Virus record (IMG/VR): IMGVR_UViG_3300047546_003519
Span: 1 to 34,606 of that record
DNA length: 34,606 nucleotides
Strand: one strand, 5' to 3'
Origin: a virus
Shown: one piece after another, positions 15,206 through 21,657 of the stretch
Numbering within the stretch: the first letter of the stretch is position 1
Layout: every line of letters starts with the position of its first letter
Made by a program: the position numbers and the translations under genes
The notes under the pieces: model-generated
What the model was told of the DNA's origin: nothing
The model's input: only the letters and a program-made list of their open reading frames with translations
Database searches by the model: none

Positions 15206-15670
15206 TTAAGCGTTAAAGAGAGGTTGGAGATGTTTCTGGTAATACTCGGCTGCCGCCTTGGGCTGCTTGCGTTTGATCAGATCGTTGTAGTGAGCGATGC
15301 GCTCCTCGGTCGTTTTCTGCTCAGGGCCGGTCACTCCGGCGTCTCCAGCGGGAGTAATTCGGGCGGGATTCGAAGTGCCGGTACTCGCCACAATTTCAGC
15401 GGCTCGCAGAGCAGCCCGTTTCTCAAGGTCCTGTTCGCGCGCCTCCAGACTAAGGGCTTTTGCGTTCGCGGCCTCCAAAGCCTTCCTTGCCCCAGTCAAA
15501 TCCGTGTTCAGCCGGTCGCGTTCTTGGGAAAGCGCGGCGATCTGTTGCTTGAAAGTTTCCGCGCTCGTGGACGCTTCCGTAAGAAGAGCGGCGTTTACCC
15601 CGGCCTCCGTTTCCAGTGATTGAACACGGGCCAAGGCTTCTGCAAGTTGATCCTCGATGGTTTTAGTCAT
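15206..15670 (-). CDS. Internal-start scaffold protein, about 154 aa
   Basis: An in-frame ATG at 15670 inside the protease-scaffold gene starts MTKTIEDQLAEALARVQSL and would yield only the coiled-coil scaffold. A GTTGACAC copy is 13 nt upstream, the same spacing as at other phage starts, which supports the internal start. This is the same plan as lambda C and Nu3. The product has a long coiled coil (residues about 1-80), then a Gly/Pro-rich linker and a basic C-terminal helix (about 125-154) that could bind the capsid protein. Confidence 0.7.
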   Translation of the reverse strand: MTKTIEDQLAEALARVQSLETEAGVNAALLTEASTSAETFKQQIAALSQERDRLNTDLTGARKALEAANAKALSLEAREQDLEKRAALRAAEIVASTGTSNPARITPAGDAGVTGPEQKTTEERIAHYNDLIKRKQPKAAAEYYQKHLQPLFNA

Positions 15671-16516
15671 TACACGGGAACCCGTGTCAACGCGGCGACT
15701 GAGCGCACTCGCCGAACCGTGGAAGGAGCGCAGCCTCCCAAGAGCTTCCGTCCGGTCCCGCACAACTCCGGCAAGATTGAGTCGCTGCGCCTGTTTACCT
15801 GAAAAATCCTGCCCCTCCATGGCCTCTGGCGGAATCCTCCGGCCCCGGGAAAGCACAGCCGCATGGAAGTCACTCGCCACCTCCTCGATGTTCGATTGTA
15901 TCATCGCCCGTTGATCTTCGGTGAGCGACACGCCAGGAGTGCCCATGCCCTTGAACTTCCCGACCGCAAACACCTCCACTTTGATTCCCTGACTGCGAAG
16001 CGCCTCGGAATCATCAATCACAGGTTGAATGACGCCAATCGAACCGACCCGTGCGCTTGGCGTCACGTAAATCGCCTGTGCCTGACTCGCCACCCAGTAA
16101 GCAGCCGAACACATGAGCCCGGAGCTAAACGCATACACCGGCTTTTCCTTACAGGTGTCCGCCACGGCTTGCGCCAGTTCCGGCGTTCCGCTCACGGTTC
16201 CTCCGGGGGAATCTATATCGAGAAACACCGCCTCCACGTCCTTGCGATCAGCTGCTTCACGGATGGCTGCGCCCAGTTCTTCAGAGTCCGTTGCGCCAAA
16301 GAGGATCTGCGAAAACAGATCAGGTTTCCGGATCATTGGCCCGCTCATCGCCACAACGCCGATGCCATCCTCGATGGTCAGTAGTGGCGATTTGGTGCTC
16401 GTTGGTAGTTCAGTGCTGTTACCCAGAAACAGACTCGCAGCCGTGCTCATCGCACGAAATGCGTCCGGCTGGATGAGCCAGGGTTGTTTCAGGAGCAGTG
16501 TTTCGGCAAGCGTCAT
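15206..16516 (-). CDS. S49 prohead protease with scaffold domain, 436 aa
   Basis: Residues about 45-250 match phage S49 (SppA/ClpP-like) peptidases: VFLDIDSPGGTVSG near 97-110, the nucleophile region LMCSAAYWVAS with Ser137, SARVGSIGV near 154-162, and Lys187/Lys189 in GKFKG as the likely general base. Residues 283-436 are the scaffold. The protease is expected to cleave scaffold and capsid N-termini during prohead maturation. The start ATG (MTLAETLLLK) is 12 nt after an ATTGACAC copy. The portal gene ends inside that copy. Confidence 0.85.
   Translation of the reverse strand: MTLAETLLLKQPWLIQPDAFRAMSTAASLFLGNSTELPTSTKSPLLTIEDGIGVVAMSGPMIRKPDLFSQILFGATDSEELGAAIREAADRKDVEAVFLDIDSPGGTVSGTPELAQAVADTCKEKPVYAFSSGLMCSAAYWVASQAQAIYVTPSARVGSIGVIQPVIDDSEALRSQGIKVEVFAVGKFKGMGTPGVSLTEDQRAMIQSNIEEVASDFHAAVLSRGRRIPPEAMEGQDFSGKQAQRLNLAGVVRDRTEALGRLRSFHGSASALSRRVDTGSRVMTKTIEDQLAEALARVQSLETEAGVNAALLTEASTSAETFKQQIAALSQERDRLNTDLTGARKALEAANAKALSLEAREQDLEKRAALRAAEIVASTGTSNPARITPAGDAGVTGPEQKTTEERIAHYNDLIKRKQPKAAAEYYQKHLQPLFNA
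15684..15691 (-). promoter_or_regulatory. GTTGACAC start-associated copy, internal to a gene
   Basis: Exact octamer 13 nt before the internal ATG 15670, inside the coding region as VDTGSRVM. The following bases make an inverted repeat ACACGGG-TT-CCCGTGT. Confidence 0.6.
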
Positions 16517-16528
16517 GCAAGCCGACCC

Positions 16529-16536
16529 GTGTCAAT
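16529..16536 (-). promoter_or_regulatory. ATTGACAC start-associated variant
   Basis: One mismatch in the first base. It lies 12 nt before the ATG of the protease gene at 16516. The TGA within it is the portal stop codon. Confidence 0.55.
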
Positions 16537-17992
16537 TGTCCTGATCTCCGGCCCTGGTATCCACGGGCTCGGATTGAGCGGCATTTGGCACCACCGAACC
16601 CGTGCTCGGGTGCCATAGGAAATCAATCGGGACGTTGTACTTCGCCGACAAATCCATCAGGAGCCGGGCGTCTTGGGCGCGGATTTCTGCTTGTTCTTCA
16701 AAATCCAGACCCAGTTCCGCGTAGGATTCCGAGAGCGTTTTGAGCCCTGTTTCCACGTCCGCTCGGTTCTGCTGAGCTTCCCGTCCGGCATCGACGGTCA
16801 CACGCGCTGGTCGCTGGAACCTCACTTTCCACCAGTCGGGGATCGCCGGAAGTGCTCCGGTTGCCACTGCATCACCAATCACATAGGCCCACACCGGCCG
16901 CAGAAGCCGTGAAATCAAAATCAACTGCCGAAACGCAAAGCGCCTTCCAGCCTTCGCCACAATGAGCCGGACACCCGCTCCGCCCACCTTGCTGGAGTCG
17001 GCCGCGAACTCAAATGGCAGGACACCCAGCGCGGAGTTACGGTGTAAATGCTCCAGAAATCCAGTGAACACTGGGCTTGGCCGATTCGATTGGAAGCTAT
17101 CCAGAGATTCGTTTGGCTTCAGAGCTACGAGTTTCCCGCCCACGATTCGCTGAAGCTCTACGGGGTCGCTTCCGTCAGGACTCGATGCCATGGAAGGCAG
17201 GCTGAAGTCGCCGTTCTCATCCAACTCACCACGCTCGGTCTTGAGGACACGGGCAATGTCGGCGTTGTCTTTGACCGCGTGTTTTTCCAAGGCCAGCAAC
17301 TCCATCTCGTCCAAGATGTGGTTGATCGAATGTTGAAGCGTCGGCGCGTGTCGGATGGCGGTGACCGATTCCGGCTCGAAAATGTGTAGGACCGAAGCCG
17401 CAGGCAAATCCCGGAACGCTCCGGCATCCTCAATCGTGCGGTAAAAAGTCGGCGCACCAAACGCATCTACGCCAATTCCGTCCAAGGAATCCGGCGATCC
17501 CGAAAGATCGCCCACACGATGGGATTCGATGAGCTGCAAAAGTGGTCGTCCATCCGCCCCCCGTGTCTTGTGAACGAAATACTCTCCGTCGACATCCATG
17601 GCCCGGCAGATAATCGACTGACATTCATCAAACGAAAACCGGTTGGTCACCTCGCAACGGGCCGCCCAACGGCTGAAGTATTCCTCGGCCAGTTTGTTCC
17701 AGAGCGGATCATTCGACTGCGCCTGCGGCTTGATCCCGTCACCCGTGGAATAAATAGCCATGGAACCGACGAGTTCCCGGACGAATCCAGAGTTTTTGTG
17801 CAGGTAACGCGAGCGGCGAACCAATTCGCGCCTCACAGCGGGCGAAAGATCCCGCTTCCCGTCCTGCGGAGGAACGCCGGGAACCCGGCTTCGGCGCTGG
17901 GAGTAATTGGCTCCTTCATAGGCCGACCACCACGCTTTAGGAACGAGCACCGGGGGAATAAACCGCAATGCAGCGCGCAGAATCGGATTCAT
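16532..17992 (-). CDS. Portal protein, 486 aa
   Basis: Matches the lambda B-type portal family. The early segment LRFIPPVLVPKAWWSAYEGA is followed by the usual RELVRRSRYLHKNSGFVREL, then CRAMDVDGEYFVHK, FAADSSKVGGAGVRLIVAKA and QRPARVTVDAGREAQQNRAD. Twelve subunits form the ring at the packaging vertex, which admits DNA and connects to the tail. It lies between a small connector candidate and the protease-scaffold gene, as in many lambda-like phages. Length is typical. Confidence 0.85.
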   Translation of the reverse strand: MNPILRAALRFIPPVLVPKAWWSAYEGANYSQRRSRVPGVPPQDGKRDLSPAVRRELVRRSRYLHKNSGFVRELVGSMAIYSTGDGIKPQAQSNDPLWNKLAEEYFSRWAARCEVTNRFSFDECQSIICRAMDVDGEYFVHKTRGADGRPLLQLIESHRVGDLSGSPDSLDGIGVDAFGAPTFYRTIEDAGAFRDLPAASVLHIFEPESVTAIRHAPTLQHSINHILDEMELLALEKHAVKDNADIARVLKTERGELDENGDFSLPSMASSPDGSDPVELQRIVGGKLVALKPNESLDSFQSNRPSPVFTGFLEHLHRNSALGVLPFEFAADSSKVGGAGVRLIVAKAGRRFAFRQLILISRLLRPVWAYVIGDAVATGALPAIPDWWKVRFQRPARVTVDAGREAQQNRADVETGLKTLSESYAELGLDFEEQAEIRAQDARLLMDLSAKYNVPIDFLWHPSTGSVVPNAAQSEPVDTRAGDQDN

Positions 17993-18249
17993 AGCGGCAG
18001 AAATGCGGGTATCCCAGATTGAGCGGTGCGACGACGCGATCCGTAGGTTTCGGGATCAAGCGAGCGCAAAGCTAAGGCGCATTCCTCCAACACTTCTTTG
18101 ACCGGCATCGCAAACTGGCGGGTGGCATTCGAGCCGCCGTCCGCCCAGCTCATCAGCGTTTTGCCTTCCATCAGCATTTCCTTGGCCTTGGTTTGGATAT
18201 GCAAAACCTCGGCCACCGTGAACCCGACAATAAATAGTCCCTGCGCCAT
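17989..18249 (-). CDS. Small head-tail connector candidate, 86 aa
   Basis: Located directly upstream of the portal gene and overlapping its start by four bases, the place where lambda has gpW. Length is similar to gpW, but the sequence (MAQGLFIVGFTVAEVLHIQT, then ECALALRSLDPETYGSRRRT) is not clearly the same family. The early part is helical, with a GGSNATRQFAMPVKEVLEE segment that could be a hairpin. A role as a small head-completion factor is inferred from position. A GTTGACAC copy lies 12 nt before the ATG. Confidence 0.55.
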   Translation of the reverse strand: MAQGLFIVGFTVAEVLHIQTKAKEMLMEGKTLMSWADGGSNATRQFAMPVKEVLEECALALRSLDPETYGSRRRTAQSGIPAFLPL

Positions 18250-18261
18250 GCTCGAAGAAAG

Positions 18262-18269
18262 GTGTCAAC
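18262..18269 (-). promoter_or_regulatory. GTTGACAC start-associated copy
   Basis: Exact octamer 12 nt before the ATG at 18249. It lies between this gene and the end of the RlpA-like gene at 18277. Confidence 0.6.
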
Positions 18270-18276
18270 AGGCGGG

Positions 18277-18738
18277 CTATCCAACCAAGTGGATAGCCCC
18301 TCCAACGACCCGGTAATCGACAACGATTTTCCCGATCGAAAGCGGCGCAAATTCCTTAAAAGCAGCCACTGTCAGGTCAATGCCGTGACCGGTTCCGGGA
18401 GACGGTCCCAAATCGATCACCGGCACTGAAATTGTCTTATCGAGATGCGTCACGAGCACCTGTGTTCCCCAAGGTACTCTTGGAATGGGCGACCCGGCAC
18501 ACGGCCCAAAGTTCATAGGCAGCGCACAAGCCACAATAGCAGGTCGTTTGATCGTGCTGATACCACTTGCCGTCTCTCCATTGTCCTCTGGATCGCTTTT
18601 TCCTCCGAACCAAGTCGCCACGGTTTGTTTGACCACAAGATCTTCTCCATCCACCTCCACAACGAATCCAAAACGATCGTCGCCCTTCACAATTTGAGGT
18701 TCAGCCATACCCAGTAGATTTTTGATACAGTCAAACAT
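18277..18738 (-). CDS. RlpA-like double-psi beta-barrel protein, possible endolysin, 153 aa
   Basis: Residues about 40-150 resemble the RlpA/DPBB fold: ATWFGGKSDPEDNGETASG is like the RlpA opening (aromatic, Gly-Gly, then a TASG), with VPWGTQVLVTHLDK and VIDLGPSPGTGHGIDLTVAAF typical of the barrel. RlpA-type proteins act on peptidoglycan, some as lytic transglycosylases. There is no signal peptide. It follows the holin/lipoprotein gene, so it is probably the phage endolysin, but it could also be a virion peptidoglycan enzyme. Similarity is by eye. Confidence 0.6.
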   Translation of the reverse strand: MFDCIKNLLGMAEPQIVKGDDRFGFVVEVDGEDLVVKQTVATWFGGKSDPEDNGETASGISTIKRPAIVACALPMNFGPCAGSPIPRVPWGTQVLVTHLDKTISVPVIDLGPSPGTGHGIDLTVAAFKEFAPLSIGKIVVDYRVVGGAIHLVG

Positions 18739-18741
18739 GGG

Positions 18742-19170
18742 TTATTTCGCAGAGGTTCGCGCCGATGCAGCGGCGTTGTTGAGGCCAGAGGCAAGCTGCT
18801 CGACGATCGTCGCCGACTTGAGTTTGCCAGCCGCTTGAAGAGCGTCGGACGTGATCGACCCAAGTTGTCCGGCAAGGGTCTGCCATTGTGCTCCGTCGTT
18901 CGGGCTCCAGATTCTGGCGATCGCCTCCACGTCATCCGAAGAAACGATCGTTGTTTCGTTCTGGCGCAGGCCCAAAGCAACCGAATCAAGAAAGTCGGCT
19001 TTGAAACCCTTGTCCGCTTCGTTTTCCGCCAACGCGAGCAGGACCTTCTGCGCCACATTTAGCGCCCGCTGTTCAACCACCGCAATCGTGGCGTCCACCT
19101 GTGGTTTGTGTGCCAAGAGCCAACTGCAAGCTGGGAGCGTCAGTAGCGAAAATAATGCAGCAGTAACCAT
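18742..19170 (-). CDS. Possible internal-start lipoprotein (spanin-like), 142 aa
   Basis: Within the holin-like gene there is an in-frame ATG at 19170 preceded by AGGGAG ten bases upstream. It begins MVTAALFSLLTLPACSW, a short hydrophobic stretch ending in LPAC, which is a good lipobox with Cys15 as the modified residue. Beyond it is a mostly helical region. If used, this start gives an outer-membrane-type lipoprotein resembling an outer spanin or a lytic lipoprotein. If unused, the same segment is an internal part of the longer protein. Confidence 0.4.
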   Translation of the reverse strand: MVTAALFSLLTLPACSWLLAHKPQVDATIAVVEQRALNVAQKVLLALAENEADKGFKADFLDSVALGLRQNETTIVSSDDVEAIARIWSPNDGAQWQTLAGQLGSITSDALQAAGKLKSATIVEQLASGLNNAAASARTSAK

Positions 19171-19437
19171 AAGAGGTGTGCTCCCTGCGGCCGGGGGCGT
19201 TCCGGAATCAGGCTTGTCGTTCGATACGCTACCACCCGTGACTTGTTTATCCTTCGCCGAATAGGCAAACGTTCCTCCAGAAACGACGGCGATTAGTCCA
19301 GCGACTCCGGTAATGGTTGACCGGATGCTCTCCGGTAAAAACTCGACGAGTTTCGGGTTCACAGCGATGGCGGATGCGAGAATCGCGATCCAGCCCGAGA
19401 GAGTAGTACGCCAGTTGGCTCCAAAGAGGGTGTTCAT
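18742..19437 (-). CDS. Holin-like membrane protein with lipobox segment, 231 aa
   Basis: The N-terminal 90 residues contain two hydrophobic segments (LSGWIAILASAIAV, about 13-26, and ITGVAGLIAVVSGGTFAYS, about 42-60), as in small phage holins. A Pro/Ser/Gly-rich linker follows, then a third hydrophobic segment (LMVTAALFSLLTLPACSW, about 89-106) with a lipobox, then a long helical C-terminal domain. It directly precedes the RlpA-like gene, so the two make a lysis pair. Whether it is one protein or two nested products is unclear. The ATG overlaps the end of the ParB-methyltransferase gene. Confidence 0.55.
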   Translation of the reverse strand: MNTLFGANWRTTLSGWIAILASAIAVNPKLVEFLPESIRSTITGVAGLIAVVSGGTFAYSAKDKQVTGGSVSNDKPDSGTPPAAGSTPLMVTAALFSLLTLPACSWLLAHKPQVDATIAVVEQRALNVAQKVLLALAENEADKGFKADFLDSVALGLRQNETTIVSSDDVEAIARIWSPNDGAQWQTLAGQLGSITSDALQAAGKLKSATIVEQLASGLNNAAASARTSAK

Positions 19438-20762
19438 GATTCCACTTCCTCCGTGTCAATTTGTGCGCCATTTGAAAACTCAGCGCTCACGTCTTCCTCG
19501 CGGCCATCCCGAACCCTGGTCACACGGCGACCCTCTCCTAAATCGAGCCACCTTTTTACAATCACGTCGCAGTACGCAGTGGAAATTTCGAGTCCATACA
19601 CGCGCCGCCCCAGTTGCTCCCCTGCAATAAGCTGGCTTCCGCTCCCACTGAAGGGCTCGTAACAAAGACCGCCGCGTTTTGTGTGCTGCCTCATCGCGAT
19701 GGCGAAACACTCCAGCGGTTTTGGCGTGGGATGGTCGGGCCGTTCCTCTTTGTTCAGGCCCTCGATTTCCCAGACACTTCGCTCGTAATCCGACGTTTCA
19801 CGAGGCGGTTTGTTGCCCTTGATCCAGCCCATAAAACACGGCTCGTGAGCCCACAGAAACCACGAACGCGTCAGGATCGGCCGGTTTGGTTTCGCCCAAA
19901 TGATCTGTTGATGCACAAACGCACCGTTCTTTTCCCACGCGTCCTCGACCATTCGTTGCCGCCGACTTGCGTGCCAGCAATACCATGCCGCATTCGGATC
20001 AATGGCCTCGCTTATCGCCGCCTTTATGAATCGATCGTAAAGGTCGCAGTTGCGTTCATCATCAGCCTCATCCCAAGTCGCCCCGTAAGTCTCGCTCCAG
20101 TTTGTGTTTTTTGTCCGGGTATTTCCCGGATGATTCGTTCCGTCGTAACCCACGAGGTAAGGCGGATCGGTTGCGAACAGGATCGCTCTTTCGCCTTTCA
20201 TCAGTCGCCGGACATCCTCCGCATTCGTGGAATCTCCACAGAGTAAACGATGTTTTCCAAGAAGGAACAGGTCGCCCGGTTTGGTCACCGGATTGATTGG
20301 CGGAGGAGTGACCGTGTTTGCCGGTTCCTCGTTGGTTCCGAGCCGCTCGAGCAGATCGTCCAGTGAATCCTGATCGAAACCAGTCAGATCCAAATCGATC
20401 TGACCATCGAGTTCCTTGAGGAGCGCTTTGAGTGCGTCGTCGTCCTGCTCAGCAAGCTCCGAAATACGGTTGTCAGCGATTAGATCCGCCCATTCGGCCG
20501 CCTCGTTTTCGTATTCCTGAAAATCCACGGGCACCCGCTCACATTCCAGCACTCTCGCGGCCTCAAGCCTGCCATGGCCCTTTACTATGAACCCGGAACG
20601 CTTCGACACGACAATCGAGGATCGCCACCCCTGCGCCCTGATGATTTTCGCCAGCAACTTGATTTGACTTTCCGGGTGGCGGTTCGGGTTCCTCGGATTG
20701 GGAACCAGTTTCTCAATATCGACGAGTTCAGTGTGGGCGCAAAAAACAGCAGGATCGCTCAT
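19434..20762 (-). CDS. ParB domain-DNA methyltransferase fusion, 442 aa
   Basis: Residues about 10-100 form a ParB-like domain (IEKLVPNPRNPNRHPESQIKLLAKII, then IVKGHGRLEAARVL). Residues about 155-440 are an N4/N6 amino methyltransferase with the order typical of the beta class: DPPY at 199-202 (catalytic), then FSGSG at 371-375 (S-adenosylmethionine binding). Such fusions are common in phages and probably protect the genome from host restriction; the target sequence is not predictable. It ends with ATGA overlap with the holin-like gene. Confidence 0.85.
   Translation of the reverse strand: MSDPAVFCAHTELVDIEKLVPNPRNPNRHPESQIKLLAKIIRAQGWRSSIVVSKRSGFIVKGHGRLEAARVLECERVPVDFQEYENEAAEWADLIADNRISELAEQDDDALKALLKELDGQIDLDLTGFDQDSLDDLLERLGTNEEPANTVTPPPINPVTKPGDLFLLGKHRLLCGDSTNAEDVRRLMKGERAILFATDPPYLVGYDGTNHPGNTRTKNTNWSETYGATWDEADDERNCDLYDRFIKAAISEAIDPNAAWYCWHASRRQRMVEDAWEKNGAFVHQQIIWAKPNRPILTRSWFLWAHEPCFMGWIKGNKPPRETSDYERSVWEIEGLNKEERPDHPTPKPLECFAIAMRQHTKRGGLCYEPFSGSGSQLIAGEQLGRRVYGLEISTAYCDVIVKRWLDLGEGRRVTRVRDGREEDVSAEFSNGAQIDTEEVES
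19453..19460 (-). promoter_or_regulatory. ATTGACAC start-associated variant
   Basis: First-base mismatch. It lies 15 nt before the ATG of the holin-like gene at 19437, two to three bases more than the usual spacing, and is inside the end of the methyltransferase gene. A GGAGGAAG follows it. Confidence 0.4.
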
Positions 20763-20934
20763 GTCTCGCGGCCCGGTGTCAACACATCGATTTGACAGGC
20801 CGCCACTTAAAACGGCACATGCAGCTCGTGTGCCATATTTCTGTAAACAAGCAGTTTGAATCGAAATAAACCTGCAGAAATGAAGGTCAATTCACTTCCA
20901 ATGACCGGCCACTCAGAGCGTGTATGTCGCCGCA
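20763..20934. promoter_or_regulatory. Divergent intergenic region with a 21-bp imperfect palindrome
   Basis: The region separates the leftward methyltransferase gene from the rightward small-gene cluster. At 20814-20834 the arms GGCACA and TGTGCC flank a nine-base centre that contains AGCT, giving a possible protein-binding site. A second weaker inverted pair (GGTCA and TGACC, twelve bases apart) begins at 20885. No clear -35/-10 pair was found on either strand, although TTGACA on the plus strand at 20792-20797 could be a -35. Confidence 0.4.
20776..20783 (-). promoter_or_regulatory. GTTGACAC start-associated copy
   Basis: Exact octamer 13 nt before the ATG of the ParB-methyltransferase gene at 20762. 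Confidence 0.6.
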
Positions 20935-21168
20935 ATGAAAACAAAAAGCGCACCACAAAAAACAACACGCCAAGCCGCCCCTGAGACCGCCTTGGCCGCC
21001 TTCACCCACGAGGTTGCAAGCGCCCGCGAGCTTCTGACCCTGATTCGTCGCTTCCTCGACGACAACCTCGAAACCGCCCCATCCGAATTGGATTGGGGAA
21101 ACGTCGGAGACGCCGCCCGAATCCGCGCGGGCCTTCAGGAAATCACCGAAACCTTCAACCTCAACTAA
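20935..21168 (+). CDS. Small hypothetical protein, 77 aa, plus-strand island
   Basis: A basic N-terminus (MKTKSAPQKTTRQ) is followed by a helical body (LAAFTHEVASARELLTLIRRFLDDNLET, then AARIRAGLQEITETFNLN). The start chosen is ATG 20935 rather than the in-frame ATG at 20920. It is the first of three same-strand genes. No family is recognised. The antisense reading of the same bases (20887-21210 minus) is biased and looks like a shadow. Confidence 0.6.
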   Translation: MKTKSAPQKTTRQAAPETALAAFTHEVASARELLTLIRRFLDDNLETAPSELDWGNVGDAARIRAGLQEITETFNLN

Positions 21169-21182
21169 AGGAAGCCACAACG

Positions 21183-21380
21183 ATGAACCCCAAGAAGCAG
21201 CCCAAAACACGCACCGAAACGATCGAAGAGATCGCCCGCAAGGTCATGCTGATCGAAACCCTCGAAACCCGAAACATGGACGGACTGGACTTTCACGAAG
21301 TGGCCGTCTGGCAAGTGCAGCAAGCGTTGGAGATGGCGTTTGTAGCAGGCCGCAAATCCCGGAACCGGAAAGGAGCCTAG
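21183..21380 (+). CDS. DUF6900-like small protein, 65 aa
   Basis: Contains TIEEIARKVMLIETLETRNMDGLDFHEVAVWQVQQALEMAFVAG, the pattern of a small domain found on plasmids and in phages (DUF6900-like, recalled from the LETR...LDFHEVAVW motif). The function is unknown. It has a good ribosome binding site (AAGGAAG, nine bases before ATG) and starts 15 bases after the preceding gene. Confidence 0.65.
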   Translation: MNPKKQPKTRTETIEEIARKVMLIETLETRNMDGLDFHEVAVWQVQQALEMAFVAGRKSRNRKGA

Positions 21381-21384
21381 AGCC

Positions 21385-21654
21385 ATGGACCAAAAGGATT
21401 CACTGAAGGCGGGCCAAAAGAACAAGATTTTCGGATTCTCGGCCTGCGCCGTGGCCCGCGCACTCGGCAAGGCTGGTCTGAAGTGGGAGGAAGCCGATCG
21501 TATCCTGCGGGCGCAGGGCGTCAAAATGAGCAAGGCAAGTCTGTCCGTGCAGCTCGGCTTTGGGCGCAATGAGACCACTTGGGGAAAGCGGGGCGAACCC
21601 GCTCCACTCACAGACGACCAGCTTGCGGAGCTGCGCGCGGCGGTTGGCGAATAA
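21385..21654 (+). CDS. Small hypothetical protein, 89 aa, probable HTH
   Basis: Starts four bases after the previous stop with AAAGGAG ahead of the ATG. The region AVARALGKAGLKWEEADRILRAQGVKMSKASLSVQLGFGRN is compatible with a helix-turn-helix, and the end (RGEPAPLTDDQLAELRAA) is common in mobile-element proteins of similar size. It is probably a DNA-binding regulator of this plus-strand island (inference). Its stop lies three bases from the terminase stop on the other strand. Confidence 0.6.
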   Translation: MDQKDSLKAGQKNKIFGFSACAVARALGKAGLKWEEADRILRAQGVKMSKASLSVQLGFGRNETTWGKRGEPAPLTDDQLAELRAAVGE

Positions 21655-21657
21655 TGG

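Noticed and set aside
20887-21210. Minus-strand frame opposite the first plus-island gene
   Set aside because: Composition is biased (Gly, Val, Cys), and the plus strand shows ribosome binding sites for the following genes and a family pattern in the second.
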